Source: CBFGTA01 sp965651595 (GTDB taxonomy: Bacteria > Actinomycetota > Actinomycetes > S36-B12 > UBA10799). Taken from it: a stretch of DNA of 21,682 nt. Numbering within the stretch: the first letter of the stretch is position 1; every line of letters begins with the position of its first letter. The notes under the pieces are model-generated. The model did no database searches. It saw nothing but the letters and a program-made list of their open reading frames with translations, and was not told the origin of the DNA. The DNA is taken from assembly GCA_965651595.1 (NCBI GenBank), contig CBFGTA010000026.1, forward strand, positions 1-21,682. Direction: 5' to 3'. The translations under genes were made by a program, and so were the position numbers. Of the stretch, positions 17,004 to 21,682 are shown one piece after another.

Positions 17004-17656
17004 TCGTGCCCAACTCGAAGCCCGAAACGAGACGCGGACTGTTTGTCGCTTTCGAGGGTGGAGAAGGGGCAGGCAAGAGCACCCAGGTGGGACTGCTCGT
17101 TGATCGTTTGAAGTCAGTGCAGCGCCAAGTGCGGGCCACTCGGGAACCCGGTGGAGTGCCTATGGCCGAAAGCTTGAGAGCTCTCGTTCTGGATCCGGCC
17201 TACGCTCCCGTTGATCCGCGGGCCGAGGCTCTCATATTCGCGGCTGCCCGCTCTGCACACGTGCATGGACTCATACGGCCCCTGCTCGACCAGGGTGTTG
17301 ACGTGGTGTGCGATCGCTACATCGACTCGTCGGTGGCCTACCAGGGGCACGCCCGAGGACTCGGCGCGGATCGGATTCGAGAGCTGTCCCTCTGGGCGAC
17401 CGATTTCCTTGAGCCCGACTTGACTGTGCTGCTCGATGTCGATCCGAGGGTCGGAGTGACGAGGGCCCGCGAGCAATCAGTCGGGGGCGACCGGATGGAG
17501 CAGGAGGACGTGTCGTTTCACCAGATGGTGCGGCAAGCTTTCCTCGACGAGGCAGCCGCTGGCATGCGACACTATGCGGTGGTGGAGGCGGGGGCATCGC
17601 CGCAGTCGGTCCATGAGCAGGTGTGGCGATCGGTTGAGTCGCTGATCAGGACTTGA
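17000..17656 (+). CDS. tmk: Thymidylate kinase
   Basis: Phosphorylates dTMP to dTDP with ATP, an essential step to dTTP. It has about 218 residues. The P-loop FEGGEGAGKSTQ has K26; TREPGG and the DRY-type motif VVCDRYIDSSVAYQG follow, and the lid region is RAREQSVGGDRMEQED. The GTG at 17000 overlaps the lipoprotein stop (GTGA); the GTG at 17006 is an alternative start, removing two residues. Grouping with topA and holB is conserved in actinobacteria and puts dTTP supply next to replication genes. Confidence 0.97.
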   Translation: MIVPNSKPETRRGLFVAFEGGEGAGKSTQVGLLVDRLKSVQRQVRATREPGGVPMAESLRALVLDPAYAPVDPRAEALIFAAARSAHVHGLIRPLLDQGVDVVCDRYIDSSVAYQGHARGLGADRIRELSLWATDFLEPDLTVLLDVDPRVGVTRAREQSVGGDRMEQEDVSFHQMVRQAFLDEAAAGMRHYAVVEAGASPQSVHEQVWRSVESLIRT

Positions 17657-17761
17657 TGCTGACGGGTGTGGCGCCCGCCGCGGCCACCGCCACCGCCATC
17701 GAATTCGACCCCACCCCTCGGATCTGTTCGAGTCTGGCTGAATAGTGGGCCAGCAAACCCG

Positions 17762-17767
17762 TACAGT
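17762..17767 (+). promoter_or_regulatory. Possible -10 element for leaderless holB
   Basis: TACAGT ends seven bases before the ATG at 17775, where no Shine-Dalgarno is visible. This favours the ATG over the GTG 30 bases upstream as the start. Confidence 0.5.
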
Positions 17768-17774
17768 AGCGGTG

Positions 17775-19031
17775 ATGGACTCCGCTCTCGGCACCAACGA
17801 TTCCGGCATTACTGTCTGGAACCGACTTGTTGGCCAAGCGGACGCTGTTGCGACCCTGCAGCGAGCCGTCACGGCTGCCCGCACGGGTGAATCCAACTCG
17901 GACATGACGCACGCCTGGCTCCTGACCGGCCCCCCCGGCAGCGGCCGGTCCACAACGGCAGTGGCCTTCGCCGCCGCGTTAGTGTGTCCGACTGGTGGCT
18001 GCGGGCAGTGTTCCTCGTGCCACCTTGCACTCACAAACTCTCACCCTGACGTGACCCACGTGCAACCGTCGGGGGTTTGGTACAAGACGGACCAAGCGCG
18101 CGACTTGGTGAAGAAATCGGCGATGGCCCCGAGCCAGAGTCCTTGGCACGTTGTCGTGCTGGAAGATGCTGATCGGCTCACGGAGGCAGCCAACAACGTT
18201 CTTCTCAAGGCCATTGAGGAGCCGACTGCTCGCGCCATCTGGATCCTGTGCTCGCCGAGCCCCGAAGACGTGCTGCCCACCGTGAAGTCGCGGTGTCGGT
18301 CGATTCGTTTGCGGTTGCCGTCACCCCAGCAGATCGCGCACTACCTTGCCGGTTTCGAAGAAATCGACGAAGCGACAGCCTATTTCGCGGCCCGCGCCGC
18401 CCAAGGACACATCGGGCGGGCCCGAGTGTTGGCTGAGGACGAAGATGCCCGGACCAGGCGCCAGCGGGTCTTGTCGATTCCTGGGCAGCTCACTGATCTG
18501 TCTCGGTGCATCCAGGCCGCCCGCGATCTCGTGGCCACAGCGAAGGAAGACACAGCGGCGATCACGTCGCCTGTCGATGCGCGGGAGCAGGAGAGCCTGG
18601 CCCGGGCATGGGGTGAGGGAGCAGAAGGGCGGGGAGTGGGCCGCGGAGCGCGGGGCATCAAGGGAGCGATCAAGGAACTCGAAGACCAGCAGTCGGCGCG
18701 GCGAACCCGGACCGAGAGAGACCAACTTGATCGAGCACTCATGGACCTGCTCGGCTACTATCGAGACGTTCTCGTGATCCAGATACATCCGGCGGGCGAC
18801 CGGCCCGGGCAGCGGCCCGAACTCGTCAACGAAGAGTTGCATGCCGAAATCGAGAGGATGGCGAGCACCGGCACCCCAGCGACAACACTGGCCCGGATCG
18901 AAGCGCTGGAGCGGGCCCGTGCCGCGCTGGAAGCAAACGTTGCCGCGCAGTTGGCGCTCGAGGCGCTGATGGTTGACCTCGCAAATCCGGCAGTGCGCGA
19001 GACTCTGTCTTCGGCGACGCGCTCAGGCTGA
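17775..19031 (+). CDS. holB: DNA polymerase III delta' subunit
   Basis: Clamp-loader subunit that helps load the sliding clamp. It has 418 residues from the chosen ATG. An AAA+ fold starts at WNRLVGQ. The Walker A-like loop is GPPGSGRSTT with Arg58 instead of Lys, as expected for delta', which does not hydrolyse ATP. A zinc-binding Cys cluster lies at C71, C76, C79 and C82. The Walker B-like stretch is VVVLEDADRLTEAANN, and the SRC motif that supplies the arginine finger is in VKSRCRSIRL. The C-terminal helical part (LDRALMDLLGYYRDVL) is typical. A GTG at 17745 would add 10 residues but would lie upstream of the likely promoter. It lies 118 bases after tmk. Confidence 0.94.
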   Translation: MDSALGTNDSGITVWNRLVGQADAVATLQRAVTAARTGESNSDMTHAWLLTGPPGSGRSTTAVAFAAALVCPTGGCGQCSSCHLALTNSHPDVTHVQPSGVWYKTDQARDLVKKSAMAPSQSPWHVVVLEDADRLTEAANNVLLKAIEEPTARAIWILCSPSPEDVLPTVKSRCRSIRLRLPSPQQIAHYLAGFEEIDEATAYFAARAAQGHIGRARVLAEDEDARTRRQRVLSIPGQLTDLSRCIQAARDLVATAKEDTAAITSPVDAREQESLARAWGEGAEGRGVGRGARGIKGAIKELEDQQSARRTRTERDQLDRALMDLLGYYRDVLVIQIHPAGDRPGQRPELVNEELHAEIERMASTGTPATTLARIEALERARAALEANVAAQLALEALMVDLANPAVRETLSSATRSG

Positions 19032-19189
19032 CAGAGCCCCGACGATAGGTCCACTCCGTGTTCCCTGAACGACGAGCCGGGGTGCCATACGGTGTTGCGG
19101 TGCTGCATCGCATCAGGTCGACAGCTTGGGAGGGCGCCGATCCACGCGGTCGACGGCCATTCGATAGACTCGGCGCGGCGCGATGCCGT

Positions 19190-19265
19190 GCCGCCTTAGC
19201 TCAGTTGGTAGAGCAACGCACTCGTAATGCGTAGGTCTGGGGTTCGACTCCCCAAGGCGGCTCCA
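19190..19265 (+). tRNA. tRNA-Thr (anticodon CGT), CCA encoded
   Basis: A cloverleaf is readable by eye. The acceptor GCCGCCT (19190-19196) pairs with AGGCGGC (19255-19261). The D arm is AGCTCAGTTGGTAGAGC. The anticodon stem ACGCA/TGCGT encloses the loop CTCGTAA, with anticodon CGT at 19223-19225. The T arm has GGTTCGACTCC. Discriminator T19262 is followed by a genomic CCA. It reads the Thr codon ACG. It borders an integrase remnant and so is probably an integration target. Confidence 0.97.
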
Positions 19266-19480
19266 AAATGGTTTCTTGCTCTGACTTCTGTATACGTGCT
19301 TTTCATGGGCTTGCTTCCTTTCAGGTTTTGGGTGGGAGATTGACGCCGTGGACACATTTTGGCCACATTCCTTCTCATTCGTGACCGACGCAGCGATGTC
19401 ATCAAGCGCATCGGCAACGGTGTCGAGCTCGTCGTCATACAGGTGTGCGTACACACGGGCCGTTACGGTGATGCATGACG
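19266..19480 (-). pseudogene. Tyrosine integrase C-terminal remnant
   Basis: On the minus strand the frame reads ITVTAR followed by VYAHLYDDELDTVADALD, the C-terminal tail of actinobacterial tyrosine integrases. The Tyr in VYAHL is the usual nucleophile. About 45 further residues run toward the tRNA (…SISHPKPERKQAHEKH…KKPFWSR), and the frame then continues through the antisense of the tRNA to a stop at 19113. Upstream of ITVT the expected GHAS box is out of place (the frame gives RASC) and the DUF6573 gene begins on the other strand, so the rest of the integrase is gone. An integrase ending beside a tRNA is the classic arrangement of an integrative element. Confidence 0.7.
19464..19469 (+). 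promoter_or_regulatory. Possible -10 element for the DUF6573 gene
   Basis: TACGGT ends five bases before the ATG at 19475, inside the integrase remnant. No Shine-Dalgarno is present. Weak evidence. Confidence 0.25.
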
Positions 19481-19889
19481 CGCGAATCAGATCTGTTCGG
19501 ACCAGTCATCTCGTCCTATACCAGGGCCGAGGCAGTGGTGGATGGCGTCCTCATCGACGTGACTGACGTTGCCGCTGAGGCTGGCTTCACGGTGCCTGTT
19601 GCGCTCACATGTGCGGCCTGGGTGGACTGTGTCGCATGGTCAGCAGAGGTCGAAGCTCGCAAAGCAAGTTTCACTGAGCAGGATGAGTCTGGCCGACTGT
19701 GGGATGTGCTGACGATGGCGCGCGCCGGATTCCGCCGAGCTGGTTCCGGGGACCGACCCAGTTTCAGCTTCATCGAGTTCCACCGACCGGCAAGGCATTC
19801 AACCCGCGTCGAGTGGTGCTTGAAGCAGTGATTGGTCCCGGCGATCACGCCGAGCCGGTCATTACGATCATGCGGCCCGGGAGAATTAG
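19475..19889 (+). pseudogene. DUF6573-family gene with two apparent frameshifts
   Basis: Small accessory protein of a family I know from actinobacterial mobile elements, function unknown. The first frame gives DLFGPVISSYTRAEAVVDGV, then GFTVPVALTCAAWVDCVAW and DESGRLWDVLTMARAGFRRAG, which is family-like. After the G-run at 19748-19751 the family pattern moves to another frame (FQLHRVPPTG, then VIGPGDHAEPVITIM). One extra G there would join them. After the GGG at 19879-19881 one more G would give PGEN and a stop at 19887-19889, close to the usual family ending. With both Gs restored the product is about 138 residues. As written, the first frame stops at 19831 and the second frame runs into the ATPase gene. 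Either a real pseudogene or G-run sequencing errors. Confidence 0.7.
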
Positions 19890-19939
19890 TTCCACTCCCT
19901 TGAACTACAAACATGTGAGTAGCTGTGTATTACATACGT

Positions 19940-19979
19940 GGGGCATTAACATTCACGATGTGAATGCTAGTGTGGCCCC
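19940..19979. promoter_or_regulatory. Composite inverted repeat before the ATPase gene
   Basis: A perfect inner repeat, CATTCAC (19950-19956) and GTGAATG (19960-19966), with three bases between, is enclosed by GGGGC (19940-19944) and GCCCC (19975-19979). It lies about 25 bases before the ATPase start in an AT-richer stretch and could be a repressor operator or a leader hairpin. Confidence 0.5.
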
Positions 19980-20004
19980 TAACATCCATATAGGGAGTCA
20001 GGCG

Positions 20005-21474
20005 ATGGTTAATTGGCAGTCATCCGCAGTCGAGGTGACGAAGGTGCTGGGAGACCAGAACCCATGGCATCGCGACGGCCAGGTACCGCGCGTGCTTGCA
20101 CCACCGGTTGAGAGGGCTTTGACACAAAGGCTCTGGAAGCTGGTGCTGTCAGACACGCCGCATCGATTCCACCTCATTTTGGGTCCGCGACGCGTGGGCA
20201 AGACGACGGCAATGTTTCAAACGGTCAGGCATCTCATTGATTCCGGTATTGCGCCCGAGCGACTCTGGTGGTTGCGGATGGATCATCCGATCCTCATGAG
20301 GGAATCGCTCGGCGACCTAGTCCAGTACGTCATTGAAATGACCGCCGCACAGGACGGCAAGGAAGTAATACTCCTGCTTGACGAGTTGGTCTACGCCCAG
20401 AACTGGGACTTGTGGCTGAAGACCTTCTACGACGACCGCTGGCCGGTCCGCGTGGTCGCGACTTCCAGTGCTACTGCTGCGTTAAGAGGCGGACGGGTGG
20501 AGAGCGGAGTCGGTCGCTGGACGGAGCACTTCCTGATGCCGTACCTCTTCAGCGAATACCTTGACTTGAATGAGCACACTGTCCCGCTGGATGTTGGTGC
20601 AACTCTTTCCGAAACACTGCGGGGATTGTCCGCCCGCCCGACACAGCTTGACCGATTTCGCCGACGATTCCTACTCGTCGGTGGCTTCCCTGAACTCATT
20701 GTTACCGACCGAGACGGCGACCCCGAATCCGACGAAGATCGCCTACTCGTCTCGCAACGAGTTCTGCGTACCGATGCTGTCGAACGGGCGCTGTACAAAG
20801 ACATTCCGCAGTCGTTCAGCAGGATCGATAATCCGATGCTGTTGGAACGGTTGCTTTATGTGTTAGCGGACCAGGTAACTGGCGTTCTCTCTCCATCGTC
20901 AATCTGTAAGTCCCTGGATAACCTCTCGCAGCCAACTTTTGACCGTTACGTGGGCTATCTCGAACAGACCTTCCTTGTATTCCGAGTGACCAACTACTCG
21001 GCGTCAGAAGGCAGCGTCCAGCGGCGAGGCAGAAAGATCTACTTTCATGATGGTGCAGTACGAAACTCTGCGCTGCAACGTGGTCTTGCGCCGCTCACCG
21101 ATCCAACCGAGATGGGTCTACTCATCGAGAATCTCGCAGCTGCAACCCTCAATACGTTGGGTTTGCACACAACTGGAGTCCGAGTCCACCACTGGCGCGA
21201 TGGCGGCAGCGAGGTTGATCTGGTATTCGATCAGCACGATGCACCGATGGCCTTCGAAATCGGTTCGTCATCTCGACACACACGTGCCGGTCTCAATGCC
21301 TTTCAGCGACGGCACAAGAGGTTTGCGGGCAACTGCTATCTGGTAACACCGGATAGCCTCGTTCAGCATCCTGAGAACTCCAACGATGGTATTGGATCGC
21401 TGCCGTTAGATACGTTCCTCCTTGCGGCCGGAAAGCAGGCAGAGCAAGCACTGAACGTGACAGTGGGTTCATAA
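20005..21474 (+). CDS. AAA_14 / DUF4143 family ATPase
   Basis: A 489-residue soluble protein of a widespread family with no settled function. The AAA+ part has Walker A in LILGPRRVGKTTA (K66), Walker B in VILLLDELVYAQNW (D126, E127) and VVATSSATAAL as a sensor-1-like strand. LVGGFPELIV and ALYKDIPQSF lead into the DUF4143 part, with YVGYLEQTFLVFRV and a nuclease-like block RDGGSEVDLVF then MAFEIGSS. In that block the Lys of a PD-(D/E)xK motif is Gly420, so cleavage activity is doubtful. The ATG at 20005 has AGGGAG at 19992-19997. The frame is open further upstream only because it merges with the broken DUF6573 gene. Rare codons (TTA at 20482, AGA at 20485) suggest foreign origin. It is probable element cargo. 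Confidence 0.88.
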   Translation: MVNWQSSAVEVTKVLGDQNPWHRDGQVPRVLAPPVERALTQRLWKLVLSDTPHRFHLILGPRRVGKTTAMFQTVRHLIDSGIAPERLWWLRMDHPILMRESLGDLVQYVIEMTAAQDGKEVILLLDELVYAQNWDLWLKTFYDDRWPVRVVATSSATAALRGGRVESGVGRWTEHFLMPYLFSEYLDLNEHTVPLDVGATLSETLRGLSARPTQLDRFRRRFLLVGGFPELIVTDRDGDPESDEDRLLVSQRVLRTDAVERALYKDIPQSFSRIDNPMLLERLLYVLADQVTGVLSPSSICKSLDNLSQPTFDRYVGYLEQTFLVFRVTNYSASEGSVQRRGRKIYFHDGAVRNSALQRGLAPLTDPTEMGLLIENLAAATLNTLGLHTTGVRVHHWRDGGSEVDLVFDQHDAPMAFEIGSSSRHTRAGLNAFQRRHKRFAGNCYLVTPDSLVQHPENSNDGIGSLPLDTFLLAAGKQAEQALNVTVGS

Positions 21475-21682
21475 CGGGGGTGGCATTGAGCGTGATCCGA
21501 GTACTGCGGACGGCCTGGTCTGCAAGACGCACTCCGCTGTTTGCGATCAGATAGCCGCCGACAAGCCGATCTTGATCGAGCTGACTCGTTCGACGACGAA
21601 CGGATCGATAGCGACGGATCTCTCCCGTGCTGCGATCGATTACCGGGATTCGGTGGGATCGCATATTCGGTTCGACCTTGGA
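21475..21682. other. 208 bases after the ATPase gene, no gene recognised
   Basis: A plus-strand frame is open from 21461 to the window edge (…ADKPILIELTRSTTNG…DLSRAAIDYRDSVGSH…) but has no ATG, GTG or TTG start in a sensible place. A minus-strand ORF begins at 21664 and runs into the ATPase gene. I recognise neither. More of the element probably lies to the right. Confidence 0.4.

Larger units (their letters stand above)
19190..21682. mobile_element. Left end of a decayed element integrated at tRNA-Thr
   Basis: Starting at the tRNA 3' end are an integrase C-terminal remnant facing the tRNA, a broken DUF6573 gene and an AAA+ ATPase with AT-richer codons. The conserved actinobacterial gene order stops at the tRNA. 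I find no long second copy of the tRNA 3' end to mark the right boundary; only an 8-base GGTTCGAC match at the very end of the window, which may be chance. The true extent is unknown. Confidence 0.55.

Noticed and set aside
19196..19456. Minus-strand frame containing LGSRTPDLRITSALLYQLS
   Set aside because: This is the well-known false peptide from the antisense of a tRNA gene, not a protein.
21293..21664. 123-residue minus-strand frame at the right edge
   Set aside because: It overlaps the ATPase 3' end by about 180 bases and matches nothing I recognise; only the part right of 21474 could be real and the evidence is too thin.
21668..21682. GGTTCGAC at the window end resembling the tRNA T-arm, as an att site
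   Set aside because: Only eight bases match and the flanking bases differ, so it is too short to call an attachment site.

Overview
The window is a high-G+C actinobacterial chromosome segment (Actinomycetota). The evidence is many GTG starts, G/C-rich third codon positions, and a gene order I recognise from Streptomyces and Mycobacterium: acs, a SerB-like HAD phosphatase, ssd, the Tad pilus genes, bldG with its partner, hppA, topA, tmk and holB. No single species can be named from the sequence.

Left part (1-4670): the N-terminal 407 codons of acetyl-CoA synthetase run off the left edge on the minus strand. Divergent from it are a membrane-anchored, NodB-fold deacetylase-like protein and a Fic-like protein with a degraded Fic motif. 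A 408-base gap follows. It holds short repeats, a possible 38-codon leaderless ORF or small RNA, and a perfect 11-bp hairpin. The SerB-like HAD phosphatase is read toward this gap from the right.

Middle (4742-10705): a tight plus-strand Tad/Flp pilus operon encodes the Ssd/CpaE-like protein, the CpaF/TadA ATPase, TadB, TadC, a DUF4244 Flp-type pilin, and two TadE-like minor pilins. No prepilin peptidase gene is visible. After 145 bases come a BldG-type anti-sigma antagonist and an overlapping, degenerate RsbW-like partner.

Right-centre (10964-19031): a K+-independent-type H+-pyrophosphatase ends at a 17-bp perfect terminator hairpin. Next are topA with its own promoter, a DUF305-like lipoprotein, thymidylate kinase (overlapping the lipoprotein gene by four bases), and the DNA polymerase III delta' subunit. 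These are housekeeping genes for DNA topology, dTTP supply and replication.

Right end (19190-21682): a tRNA-Thr(CGT) marks the change to accessory DNA. Immediately after it are the C-terminal tail of a tyrosine integrase (minus strand), a DUF6573-family gene that looks broken by two single-G losses, a composite inverted repeat, and an AAA_14/DUF4143 ATPase gene with AT-richer codon use, including three TTA codons. This is best read as the left end of a decayed element integrated at the tRNA; its right end is outside the window. Several genes have a TAnnnT -10-like motif 5-7 bases before the start and no Shine-Dalgarno, which suggests frequent leaderless transcription.
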